The notes under the pieces: model-generated
The model's input: only the letters and a program-made list of their open reading frames with translations
What the model was told of the DNA's origin: nothing
Database searches by the model: none
Source: an uncultured Cellvibrio sp.
Lineage (GTDB): Bacteria > Pseudomonadota > Gammaproteobacteria > Pseudomonadales > Cellvibrionaceae
Assembly (NCBI GenBank): GCA_946886255.1
Contig: CAMPIG010000049.1
Span: 1-17,127, forward strand
Direction: 5' to 3'
Length of the DNA stretch: 17,127 nucleotides
Program-made: the position numbers and the translations under genes
Shown here: piece by piece, positions 1-9,800 of the stretch
Position numbering within the stretch: position 1 is the stretch's first letter
Layout: each line of letters starts with the position of its first letter

Positions 1-729
1 ACTGCCCGCGAGGCAGGTTGGACCTGGAAAATTCCATTGCAGCATCGCACAGGCAATGGTTATGTGTTTTCAAGCCAACACTGTACGGATGAGAAAGCGA
101 TTGATACCTTGTGTAAAACGGTCACAGGGAAACTACTCAATGAGCCGAGAGTCATTCCGTTTACCACCGGGCGGCGCAAAAAAATATGGCACAATAACTG
201 TTTGGCCTTGGGACTTGCATCGGGTTTTCTTGAGCCGTTGGAATCCACCGCCATTCATCTGGTGTATAAAACTCTGGTTCACTTTATTCGACATTTTCCC
301 GATCGGGATTTTGAATCCTATACAGAACAGGCCTTCAATCAAAAAATTAATATTGATTATCAAGAGATTCGCGATTTTATTATTTTGCATTATTGCACCA
401 GCGGGCGTGATGACACTGAATTCTGGCGTTGGTGTCAGACTATGCCGATACCCGATTCCTTACTAGAAAAAATCAGTTTATTCCGCGAGCGCGGCCAGAT
501 AGAAGATGTTCCCAGTCAGTTCTTCTCTATTGATAGTTGGTGTTCTATTCTGGAGGGCATGAAGGTGCGTCCAAAGAAATATCACCCCTTGATTGATGCA
601 TTTAACGAACAGTATTTAGCTGAGTTGATGCAAGAGAGTTCGCGTAACGTCCGTGAAACCGTTATAAATATGCCAATGCATGACGATTATATTCGGCAGC
701 ACTGCGCCGTAAAAAGCGCCGGTGAGTAA
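1..729 (+). CDS. Tryptophan halogenase-like flavoprotein, C-terminal part (5' end outside window)
   Basis: The reading frame is open from base 1 and ends at TAA 727-729, giving 242 residues. A TTG at 37 lies inside a conserved motif and is not the start. The fragment opens with the WxWxIP signature of flavin-dependent halogenases (Trp7, Trp9), then a GNGYVFS stretch. The FLEPLEST motif has its Glu at fragment residue 81, matching the glutamate that pairs with the catalytic lysine in PrnA-type enzymes. The N-terminal FAD-binding half lies upstream. Family members use FADH2, O2 and halide to halogenate aromatic substrates, but the many paralogues near TonB-dependent receptors in polysaccharide degraders have no proven substrate. 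The stop codon lies next to or inside the start of the following cupin-like gene, indicating an operon. Family assignment is firm; substrate unknown. Confidence 0.9.
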   Translation, partial: TAREAGWTWKIPLQHRTGNGYVFSSQHCTDEKAIDTLCKTVTGKLLNEPRVIPFTTGRRKKIWHNNCLALGLASGFLEPLESTAIHLVYKTLVHFIRHFPDRDFESYTEQAFNQKINIDYQEIRDFIILHYCTSGRDDTEFWRWCQTMPIPDSLLEKISLFRERGQIEDVPSQFFSIDSWCSILEGMKVRPKKYHPLIDAFNEQYLAELMQESSRNVRETVINMPMHDDYIRQHCAVKSAGE

Positions 730-730
730 A

Positions 731-1750
731 ATGATGACGGCATATAAACAAATTCCAGAATACCAACAGCTTGATGCTACCCAGTTTTTTGAGCAGATCG
801 CACCTGAGCAAAAACCGGTGGTTATTCGTGGGTTCGCCAAAAATTGGCCACTCGTAGCGGCAGCGCAAAAAACACCGCAGGATTTTGCCGCCTACCTCAT
901 GCGCTTTTACACGGGCAAAAAAGCCCGCATTTTTGTTGCGCCACCTGCCGCCAACAAGCGCTTTTACTATAACGACGATATGACCGGTGTGAATTACCTG
1001 AGTGGTGAGGAGCGTGTGGATTTATTTTTGGGACGACTGTTGGAGTTGATCGACAGGGAGGTGTATCCCGCCATTTCCATGCAAAACTCCTTGCCCAAAG
1101 AATTGTTGCCGGGCTTGGTCGACGAGAACCCCTCCGGCTTTTTCCCTGAGGTGGAGCCGCGCTTGTGGATAGGCAATGAAGGCATCGTCAGCGCCCACTA
1201 TGATGGCTCTGACAATATTGCTTGCGTTGTCGCCGGGCGTAGGCGCTTTGTGTTGTTTCCGCCGGAACAGGTCGGCAATTTATATCCCGGCCCGCTCAAT
1301 TTCACCCCGGCTGGCGCACCTACTAGTATGGTCAACTTGACCGAGCCGGATTTTGAGCGCTATCCCTATTTCAAAATTGCACTAGCCAATGCTTGTTCTG
1401 CAGAGCTTGATCCAGGTGATGCGATTTTTATCCCCATGCTTTGGTGGCATCATGTTGAGTCACTTGAAAAAGTTAATGCGTTGATGAACTACTGGTGGAA
1501 CGGTTCTTCTGCCAAAGGCTCAGCACCACCAAGCCCAATTGACAGTTTACATATTGCCCTTTTAGCTATGCGTGATTTGACTCCTAAACAGCGCAACGCG
1601 TGGCGCAGCATGTTTGATCATTATTTATTTAGGCAGGGTGTTGATCCGGCTTCCTATATTCCTGAGCACCAGCAGCATGTCCTGGGAAAACTGTCTCCAG
1701 AGTATGTCAGAGCTATCAAAGATAACTTTATTGAGAAGTTAAAAAAGTAG
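731..1750 (+). CDS. Cupin-like (cupin-8 / JmjC-fold) putative Fe(II)/2-oxoglutarate dioxygenase
   Basis: The protein has 339 residues if translation begins at ATG 731; ATG 734 and an overlapping GTG at 722 are alternatives. I prefer 731 or 734 because GGTGAG at 721-726 is the only ribosome-binding-like sequence nearby. A cupin-8 fold is indicated by the metal-binding HxD (His156-Tyr-Asp158, in SAHYDGSDN) and a distal histidine in IPMLWWHH (His240 or His241). Between them is an RRRFVLFPPEQ strand typical of this family, whose members include JmjC-like hydroxylases. The C-terminal 80 residues are helical-looking. No signal peptide is seen, so it is probably cytoplasmic. It sits between two halogenase-like genes with almost no spacing, an association common in Cellvibrionales and related bacteria. 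A joint modification pathway is inferred; the substrate is unknown. Confidence 0.85.
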   Translation: MMTAYKQIPEYQQLDATQFFEQIAPEQKPVVIRGFAKNWPLVAAAQKTPQDFAAYLMRFYTGKKARIFVAPPAANKRFYYNDDMTGVNYLSGEERVDLFLGRLLELIDREVYPAISMQNSLPKELLPGLVDENPSGFFPEVEPRLWIGNEGIVSAHYDGSDNIACVVAGRRRFVLFPPEQVGNLYPGPLNFTPAGAPTSMVNLTEPDFERYPYFKIALANACSAELDPGDAIFIPMLWWHHVESLEKVNALMNYWWNGSSAKGSAPPSPIDSLHIALLAMRDLTPKQRNAWRSMFDHYLFRQGVDPASYIPEHQQHVLGKLSPEYVRAIKDNFIEKLKK

Positions 1751-1786
1751 TGGCTGTGTTGAGTGCTCAATCGTGAGTTTTAGAAT

Positions 1787-3289
1787 ATGACAATTGAAAA
1801 TAAAAAGCCTAAAAAAATTCTCATTGTTGGTGGTGGCACCGCAGGTTGGATGGCTGCTAATTTATTGGTTTCCCGTTGGAAGGATGTAGAAATCTATCTA
1901 TTGGAATCTACAGATATTGGCATTATTGGTGTGGGCGAGGGATCTACACCGCATCTAAAATTCTTCTTCGATGCAGCAGACATTTCTGAGTCGGAGTGGA
2001 TGCCTCGCTGTAATGCCACTTATAAAAATGGAATTTCGTTTGTTAATTGGTCGTCTGTCCCCGGGTTTGAATCCTATTTCCATCCGTTTCCAGCGCAAAC
2101 GGATGATATTTTCACTGTTCCAGTGTTCTTCAATAATATTAAAGCGCGGATGCAGGGCAGTAACGCGAATGTACATCCCGACCACTTTTTTTTAGAAACT
2201 TATCTCACAAGAGATAATCTCGGCCCTATTCCTGCGGAAACCTTCCCGTTCGGAGTGGCCTATGGTTATCACTTTGACTCTACGCTCTTGGGGCAGTTTC
2301 TTGCCGAGAAGGCTACTAGCCGAGGCGTTAAAAGGATTTTTGGCACATTAACTGAGGTGCTACATGATTCGGATGGTGCATTAACTGCAGTCAGATTGGG
2401 TGATGATAGCTTTTTGGACGCGGATTTTTTTATCGATTGCTCCGGGTTCAGATCGTTGCTCCTGCAAGGTTCATTGAAGGCCAGTTTTAAAAGTTTTAAA
2501 GAAAATTTGTTTAACGATGCGGCAGTTGTGATGCCGAGTGTCATGTCGGAAACAATTCCGCCTGAGACAAGATCAACAGCTCTGTCCAGCGGTTGGGCAT
2601 GGAAAATTCCGCTAACGAATCGCTTCGGTAATGGCTATGTCTATAGCGCTGACTACATCACACCAGTTCAGGCTGAAATAGAACTAAGACAACACCTGGG
2701 GTTACTTGATAGTGATGTTGCAGCAAGGCACCTCCAGATGAACGTCGGTCGCGTTGAAAAGCATTGGGTGAAAAATTGCGTAGCCGTAGGTTTGTCCCAA
2801 GGGTTTATTGAACCATTAGAAGCCACTGCATTGGCGTTGTCTTTTGACACTATTTCACGGTTTATGACGCATTACGAGAATGGGTTATATACCAATAAAT
2901 TTCAGGATGAGTTTAACAAGGAAATTAACGCGAAGTTCGATGGTGTCAGAGACTATATTGTCTGCCATTACAAGGTTAATCAAAGGCAAGATACCGACTA
3001 TTGGCGGGATAACGCAACCAATACTAACTTATCGCAAAACCTGAATAAAATATTGCACTTCTGGAGCAATAGTAAAGATTTTGCAAAGGACATGTATATG
3101 AATAATTTGGTGCTGAGTTATCAGCCAAAGTCATGGGCCTGCTTGTTGGCCGGTTACGGTGTTCTCCCTCCATTGAGGGTTAGCGAGGAAAGTGCGCGCT
3201 ACAAGTCATCACAGGATATGGACCAACTCGCCGATTTTATTCGCCGGTGTGGACTGAACTTTAAAAAGCATAACGAGCTACTTATTTAA
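1787..3289 (+). CDS. Tryptophan halogenase-like flavin-dependent oxidoreductase, complete
   Basis: This 500-residue protein has the usual length for the family. The dinucleotide-binding GGGTAGWMAA motif is at residues 15-24. IGVGEGSTP lies near 47-55. Lys80, in CNATYKNGISFVNW, aligns with the catalytic lysine of PrnA. WAWKIP is at 270-275 with both tryptophans, and IEPLEATAL carries Glu345 at the position of the catalytic glutamate. The usual Ser after that Glu is Ala here, unlike the paralogue ending at 729. The expected reaction is FADH2-dependent halogenation of an aromatic group in the cytoplasm, but the C-terminal substrate-binding part gives no substrate clue. It starts 36 bp after the cupin-like gene, so co-transcription is likely. 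ATG 1787 is the only start that keeps the N-terminal FAD strand; its ribosome-binding site is weak. Confidence 0.92.
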   Translation: MTIENKKPKKILIVGGGTAGWMAANLLVSRWKDVEIYLLESTDIGIIGVGEGSTPHLKFFFDAADISESEWMPRCNATYKNGISFVNWSSVPGFESYFHPFPAQTDDIFTVPVFFNNIKARMQGSNANVHPDHFFLETYLTRDNLGPIPAETFPFGVAYGYHFDSTLLGQFLAEKATSRGVKRIFGTLTEVLHDSDGALTAVRLGDDSFLDADFFIDCSGFRSLLLQGSLKASFKSFKENLFNDAAVVMPSVMSETIPPETRSTALSSGWAWKIPLTNRFGNGYVYSADYITPVQAEIELRQHLGLLDSDVAARHLQMNVGRVEKHWVKNCVAVGLSQGFIEPLEATALALSFDTISRFMTHYENGLYTNKFQDEFNKEINAKFDGVRDYIVCHYKVNQRQDTDYWRDNATNTNLSQNLNKILHFWSNSKDFAKDMYMNNLVLSYQPKSWACLLAGYGVLPPLRVSEESARYKSSQDMDQLADFIRRCGLNFKKHNELLI

Positions 3290-3340
3290 TCGGGTTATTT
3301 GGTCGCAGGTAGCTAATATCTACTGATTGAAATCATAGTC

Positions 3341-3381
3341 GATCAGGTTCAATATAGCTGAACCTTGATCCAGCTATATTG
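3341..3381. repeat. Two overlapping, mutually exclusive hairpins
   Basis: Dyad A pairs GATCAGGTTCA (3341-3351) with TGAACCTTGATC (3359-3370), with one bulged T and a 7-nt loop. Dyad B pairs CAATATAGCTG (3350-3360) perfectly with CAGCTATATTG (3371-3381) across a 10-nt spacer. The right arm of A lies between the arms of B, and the left arm of B holds the loop of A, so only one can form at a time. There is no U-tract after either, so neither is a standard intrinsic terminator. They lie 50-90 bp after the halogenase stop codon. Confidence 0.75.
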
Positions 3382-3383
3382 GT

Positions 3384-3470
3384 GAGACTGTAATTAAATA
3401 TGTGTAACTGTTTATCATTAACCCAACCTAAGGGAAGGATAAACAGTTACACAGATTTAATAACAGTCTC
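3384..3470. repeat. 33-bp near-perfect inverted repeat between convergent genes
   Basis: The arms 3384-3416 and 3438-3470 are complementary over 33 bp with two mismatches. The inner 16 bp (TGTGTAACTGTTTATC and its complement) are perfect, and the loop is 21 nt. The right arm ends one base before the stop codon of the immunity-like gene read on the minus strand. It lies between the convergent halogenase and toxin operons. It could end transcription from both sides or block RNA decay, but it lacks a flanking U-tract on either strand. It could also be a palindromic insertion or a recombination boundary. The structure is certain; the role is unknown. Confidence 0.85.
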
Positions 3471-3887
3471 TTAATATGTATGTTTTGCGTTAAATCCTAG
3501 AGCAACCGAAAAGCCCAATAATAATAATGATATAATGATATAAATAACAGCGAGATTGTTCATGCTCAAAAATCTGCCCATTAAATTAACTTCATCAAAA
3601 ATTTTCATATTAGGTCTATTCTTTTGAAAAAATATGAAATTCATAAAAAAGAAAGATACGTAAAACAAGATAATAACGTATATGGGAATGTCAAAAGCTC
3701 GAGAAGTCAAATCACTTTTGAACGACACATCAAACAATAATAGAGCGGTAACCATATTTAGCGGGATTATAGTGCTTATCCCTAAACAAGCATAATAAAT
3801 CGGATTGTTGTTAAAACCATTCATTTTCTGTGAAAGAGAATAAAATAGTAAAAAAATGAAATAATAGAATCGTAACATTTTTAACAT
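3471..3887 (-). CDS. Small multi-pass membrane protein, probable immunity protein for the upstream Rhs toxin
   Basis: The 138-residue protein has four likely membrane segments at about 7-18, 30-53, 66-87 and 110-131, separated by short polar loops. I recognise no named family. The start ATG (3887-3885) overlaps the toxin stop codon, with a 7-bp gene overlap; a second ATG at 3878 would give 135 residues. This overlap implies translational coupling. A small gene directly after an Rhs gene is the classic position of a cognate immunity gene, and membrane-spanning immunity proteins are known for pore-forming toxins such as colicins. By my count GC is about 30 percent over 3481-3840, against roughly 60 percent in sampled lines of the YD-repeat region, so it looks acquired. 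The immunity role is inferred from position and topology only. Confidence 0.75.
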   Translation of the reverse strand: MLKMLRFYYFIFLLFYSLSQKMNGFNNNPIYYACLGISTIIPLNMVTALLLFDVSFKSDLTSRAFDIPIYVIILFYVSFFFMNFIFFQKNRPNMKIFDEVNLMGRFLSMNNLAVIYIIISLLLLGFSVALGFNAKHTY

Positions 3888-6800
3888 CCCGAAATTTTGC
3901 AGGCGAAATCTACTGGTTTATCTACAAGATAATATGTTGCTGTTGGTGAATATTGAAGTAAAGTAGATGTTCCGTAATATGTTATGCCGCCGACCATCCC
4001 CACTTTTCCAGCAACTAGTGCACCTATACTAAAGGTGATATCCACGCCAGATTTTGCAACACCAAAACCATCACCCGATCTATATGCGCTCATGCCCTGA
4101 TAAAGACTTATCGATGTGCCCAGAGCAAACACTCCTTTGGAGGCCCCATTAATTATTCGCATTCCTGACCGTAATCCGTTTTGATAATTAAATCCATTCC
4201 ATTTGTTTTCTCGAATAATAGCTAATTGTCCTTGTTTAGCTGTATACGTTAAATACATACCCGTAAGCCCTAGCAATTGATCAATACCTCCATTAGTAGC
4301 AGCAAAGTCATCTAAAGTTAACCCAGCATTTTCAACTTCACCCCCTTCACTTACACCATTTTCAGCAACTCCATTTCTCGCAGTAGCCGCATTAAATACT
4401 TGAGCGTTGATGTTTGCGACAACCGTTTGACCATTCTCCACATAACTAAATGATGTAACTCCTTGCCCCACCAGTTCGCTCACAAAAGCTTGCATCTGTT
4501 GTTGGCTAAACATCACCTGGTTATTGCTGGCGGTGATGGCATCATTCCATCGCTGAAGCATAATGCTTTCAAGGCTTGGTCCTGTAACAACCATTTCCTC
4601 TGCAACCCGTTGATGCAACTCATGTGCAAAGTCCTGATGAAAAGGATGAGAAGCCCGAGAACGACTGTACCCACTCGGATCGTTATAGCTCAGCGGATTA
4701 TTAAATACATAACTGTAACGATTAAAACTCTGCGTGTTATAAGGCGACTGCACATATAAGTCAGCACTCAGGAATCGTCCAATACCGGGGTCATAAACCC
4801 GTCCACCCATATGCACCAGATTGTGGGTATCCAAGTATTCATGACCGGTATAACCCTTCGTCGTCCTGAACACATTGAGTTCGCCCGTCGCAGGGATGCT
4901 ACTTTGCCAATCCGCCTGTTGCCTTTGTCCCCAGACACCAAAACTCATCCGGTTGAGCAAATTGCCATTCACATCGCTCATCGCTTCCGTTGAACCCAGG
5001 TGGTCCTTGTGCAGGTAGGTGATTTCGGTGGTGCTGCCTGTCATGGTCTGCATCATAAAGCCATCGACATAACTTTTCTGCGTTACGCTGCCAGTGGTGG
5101 TGTCGACAATTTCTTCATAGGCTCCGCCGTTGATGACGTAAGTCGTTTTACCACCGCTGACCTGTTTGAACCGCTCATGGTTGGGGCCGTAGCTGAAACT
5201 GGTGGTGCCATTACTGCCAGTGATACCGAGCGGTTTGTTGAATACATCGTAGATGATTGTCTCACCACTGCGGCTGGTCATGTTGCCGTATTTATCATAG
5301 GCATAGGTTTTGTAACCTGGTGTACCGGAGGTGCCTGAACTGGTGATGGCATGGACACCGGCATTACTGGTGCGATTGTAGGCCAGGGTACCCAGATCGC
5401 TGCGGTAGGTGAGGTTACCCAGGTCGTCGTACTGGTAATCCAGGATACGGCTGAACAGTCCCGAGGTGGTGCTGGCGGTGACCCGGTTGAGGGCATCGTA
5501 AGCAAAGCTCTCGGTGGTATTTTCAAATGCAAGGCCGTTGTTGTCGCTGCGCCGTGTGGTACGGCTGTGCAGGTTGCCGAGACTGTCAAATTCATAGCTG
5601 AGGGCCTGGATATCCCCGTGCAGGTCGTTGACCGTATTGTTTGCCGTCAGTCGCCCGCTGGTGATGCCTGACAGGAGGCCGTTGTTACCCGCATAGGTGT
5701 GCGCTGTCACCACTCCATTACCATAGAGTTCGTGGGTTAACTGGCCACGCTCATTGATGACATCACCCAGGGCCCACAGGATCTTATCTGTACTGCCGGT
5801 AATGTCCCGGGTCCGCACGTGCAAGCCACTGGCGTGGTAGTCGCGGCTGATGCTCAGCCCGCCTGGGTAGGTGGTGGTGGTGGTAGAGCGGCTGAAGCTG
5901 TCATAGCCGTAGGTAAAGATCCGGCTGCCGGTCATGCCGGTAATACTGGTCGTCAGTGTCTGCACACGCGACAGGTGGTCATAGCCAAAGCTTTCGGTGA
6001 TGCCGTTACCGGATTGGCTGGCCAGTAAGCCGAGTTGCCCCGGTGCATCCCATGCCCAACTGTAGTTGGTGGCATTGCCACTGACAGGCTGGTCAGTACG
6101 CCCGGTTTGTCTGCCTAATGCGTCGTAGGTGTAGGTGATGGATTTGGTGTGACCGGTCAAGCCGGGCTGCCAGGTTTGTCGACGCAACTCGCCGAAGCCG
6201 TTGTAGGCAAAGCTGATCACACCCGCATCCGGGTCGGTGATGCGGGTCTTGTTGCCGGCCAGGTCGTGCACGACGGTGATGGTGGTCAGGGCGTTGTTAT
6301 CTACCACCGTGGTCTTGAGGTTGCCCTGGGCATCATAGATGTAATCCACCGGGGTGTTCCGGGCGTCCACCACCTGGGTGACCTGCCCGAGCGCATTGGT
6401 GTAACGGCGGGTGATCTGGGTATCGTTGCCGTTGGGTGTTACAACGGTGACCGTTTCTGTGGTGTTGAGCAGCGTTCCCTCACGGCTGTAGCCCACACTC
6501 GTACTGCCACCATCGGGGCCGGTAACGGTGTTGGCCCGGCCCAGCGCATCGTAATGGCTGTAGGTCGTCCAATAACTGGCGGTGCCGGTGAAGGGTTCGG
6601 ACACGCGGTGGAGATAACCTTCGGCGGTGTACTCGGTATCGCTTTTCACGACCGTCTGATCAAGGCTATAGGCTTGACTGCGCACCACCCGTTGCAGGCT
6701 GTCGTAGTAAGTGATAGACAGCGGCGCACCCAGCTTGCCCGGCTCGTTAGGGTGAGTAACACGGGTGGCGGTCAGATAGACCGCATCGGTCGGGCAGGTG

Positions 6801-9800
6801 ACCGGTGCGGTTGCACAGTACCAGGATAACAATTCGGTTAGGGTGCCGTCCGCTGCGGTTTCCTGCACGTTGCGGCCAAGGGAATCGTAAACACGGCCGC
6901 TGATCAGGCCATTGGGATCGGCTTCCTGATTCACCTTGCCGAAGCGTTCGTCATAACTGAGTGTGGCGATATGGCCCGCCGCATTGGTGACCGTGGCCGG
7001 ATAGATCGTCTTCTCGAAATCACTGAACATCGTTGTACGGGCGGCGGTATTGGTACCATCCAGGTCTGCTGTCACGGCCCCGCTGTCAATAATAATGCCT
7101 TGTTCATTGCGGTTGGTTGTGGTGACCACTTCCAGTGCGGTGTCTTCAAATTCCGTTTGCTGATACACATCGAACTGGGCATTAGGTACAAACGTACTGG
7201 TGACGGTGCGCGGATTAATGCCGCCCGCTTCTGTTGACGTCACAGTGGTTTCGGTAATGAAATCATCCGGGCAGTCCTCATTACCAGCATTCGAAATGGT
7301 GTTCGTTAGGGTGGTGGTTCCCAGATCCCCCGTAACGCTGGTGCCGGATAAACCCGTCCCCACAACTGTCGTGCGGCTGGTCAAATTGCCACAGGCATCG
7401 TAGCTGTTATCTATTTTGCTCACCGCCAGTGGATTGCTCTGTGAGCTGGTCAGGAGTTGATAATCCTGCTGGAGGCTGTAGTCGAGATAAGGGAAGCGCC
7501 CATTGCTGCTATGGGTGGTGTAATGGTTCTGCGTATGGCTGATCAGGTTGCCGGTAGCGCTGTCTTTCACCAACACTTCACTCACGCGCCCGGTGTAGGG
7601 AAACGTTTGCAAATAGTGCGTTGCGGTTTCTACGTTGCTACCGGTATTCGTGGTTTCGATTTTGGCAAAGCCGAGGAAACCACGACCTTGCAGATCGCGT
7701 TTTCCGCCAACGTAATTGAAGTAGGTGTGTACCTGGCCACCGATGCCGTTACTCACAGACAGTTTTTTCACCACCTGCATGCTGCGGTCAACAGGTGCTT
7801 GCGGGAAAGTGGTTGGTGTACTGTCCGGTGTGTAAAGTGGTTTGCCGTTGTTGTCGTCATCAACTAACGGACTGTAGTCCAATTCGCTTTCTGCGCCGAA
7901 ACCGTCGGTGATTTTGATGAGCAGGTCGGGTTGTTGTTGTTTGGCATAGTAAGCTGCACTACCGAAGATCAAATCGGGGATGCCGTCGTTGTTGATATCA
8001 CCCCGAAAAGGGTTGATTGTCTCTTCCCTGGGAGCTATTTCTAACTCTATCAAGTAGTCAAGATTGCCCATAAACGGATCGACACCGCCATTGGTAAATG
8101 ACAGGACTCCATTCATGTAGGAGCCATAGAATACTCGCGGGATGCGCTCACTAGGGCCTCCGGAATAAAACACAATAAAGTCATGCACTCCATCCTTGTT
8201 GTAATCCATCACAAAAGAATATTGTCCAAGAGCGGTATTACCCAAAGGAACAATACTTGCGCTGGCGGGGATTAAAGGCCGTTGCGAGAATGAAAGGCCA
8301 TCGCCTGTCGATAAACGAACTGCCCATTGTTGTGGTAGTGAATGGCTATCTGCATAGAGCACATCCGCATGACCATCACTATTGATATCTATCCAGGAAT
8401 GCCAAAAACCGATATTAGATGTGTATTGCAAGTAATCAGGTGCCCAGCCAAGTCCGATTGTTTTGACTGATGGTGATGCTGAGCTAACCCGCATTCCACT
8501 GCTGATGCCACCGAATTTATCCACCTCATTGGCATAACCATAGAGCACATTATTATGGCGCCCCTCGTGTAACCCATGAAATGTCACACTAGTTTGATCC
8601 AGAAGGCCATCATTATTGATATCCACAAAATGGGGCTGAATGCCAAAGTTAGTGGCGGGAGCGTTATAAGAAAGCCCAACCGTTGCTGTAGACTCGACGA
8701 ATGACGCATCATCCTGCTGAGTCCAGAAGTGACCGCCGATATAGAGATCCGTTAAGCCATCGTTATTTAAATCCACCGTGTGGACCTGCGGCAGCTTTGT
8801 CTTCAACACTGAAACAACCGTCGAGTGAGTTACCGAGCTTGCAGGAGACATATGGATTATTTTGACATCCACATAGTCTCCCCGAACCACTCCCCTGACT
8901 GTGTATTTTCCAAAGCGGGTCTGGATAGTACGAACAAATTTATCTTCACTATCATTCGCTGCAACAAATCCACTGGCAGAGCCCCAAGCCACTATTTTTT
9001 TCTCGCCAATCACATCGGCGAAGCCATCATTATTTATGTCTTCGTAAAAAGAATCTGCGTAGGCGGGTGATACTGAAGTTTCATATCCAAGCTCTCCCGC
9101 TTGCCATTCAAATTGCAACGGTTGTGCACACTGCCGGGTTCCGGTCACGGTAAAACCACAATCACGAATTGCGTCAACCAGATGACGATTGGTGGTTACA
9201 CTGAGCTGGTAATCAATGTCGTATTCCCTGACTTTTGTGCCGGTTGTTGGAGCGCTGTTATTGGTTACTCCAATGTAGGTGGTGATTTTATCCAGTAATT
9301 TTGTGCGCTCGTATTTGTGTCCACCGTCATAACCCCACGGGGTGTTACCGGTGCGGTCAATGTAACTAAACACGACGGCGGCTTCCGGCTCCCAGGTGAT
9401 ATGGGAGGGATAGTATTCACCTTTCTCCGTATCCCTTAGGTAATGCACCTGATAGCTGTTGCCATAGCGGTCCTCCACCTTGTCCAGTGCCCATACCTTG
9501 ATAGGGCCATTGGATTGACCGGGTGCGTAGATACGACTGTTCTGGCTATCAGTTTCCCGCCCGAAGGTTAAGGTGCGACCATCTTTTGTCGTGAGGGTGA
9601 AATATTGGTGGCCGCCCTGGTAGGAACCCTGAGCCTGAATGCGAGTGAAACTGTCAATCTCTGTTTGGTATTCGGCATTGGCCGCCCAGTAAGTACTGTC
9701 ATTGGCCGACGTGGTGCTGTCCGCAATGACCAGCTTCTGACCATCCAGACATAAACGATCACCGTGAGTGTATTGCGGATTGGATTTCTGAGCCTCTGCA

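Noticed and set aside
56..466. Overlapping frames on both strands within the first halogenase gene (56-466 plus; 60-254 and 133-390 minus).
   Set aside because: They are shadows inside a well-supported conserved coding region.
37..729. TTG at 37 as a true start of a 230-residue protein.
   Set aside because: The frame is open upstream, and the codons before it encode the first half of the conserved WxWxIP halogenase motif.
1759..1770. TTGAG-TG-CTCAA dyad between the cupin-like and halogenase genes.
   Set aside because: A 5-bp stem with a 2-nt loop is too short to support a terminator or operator call.
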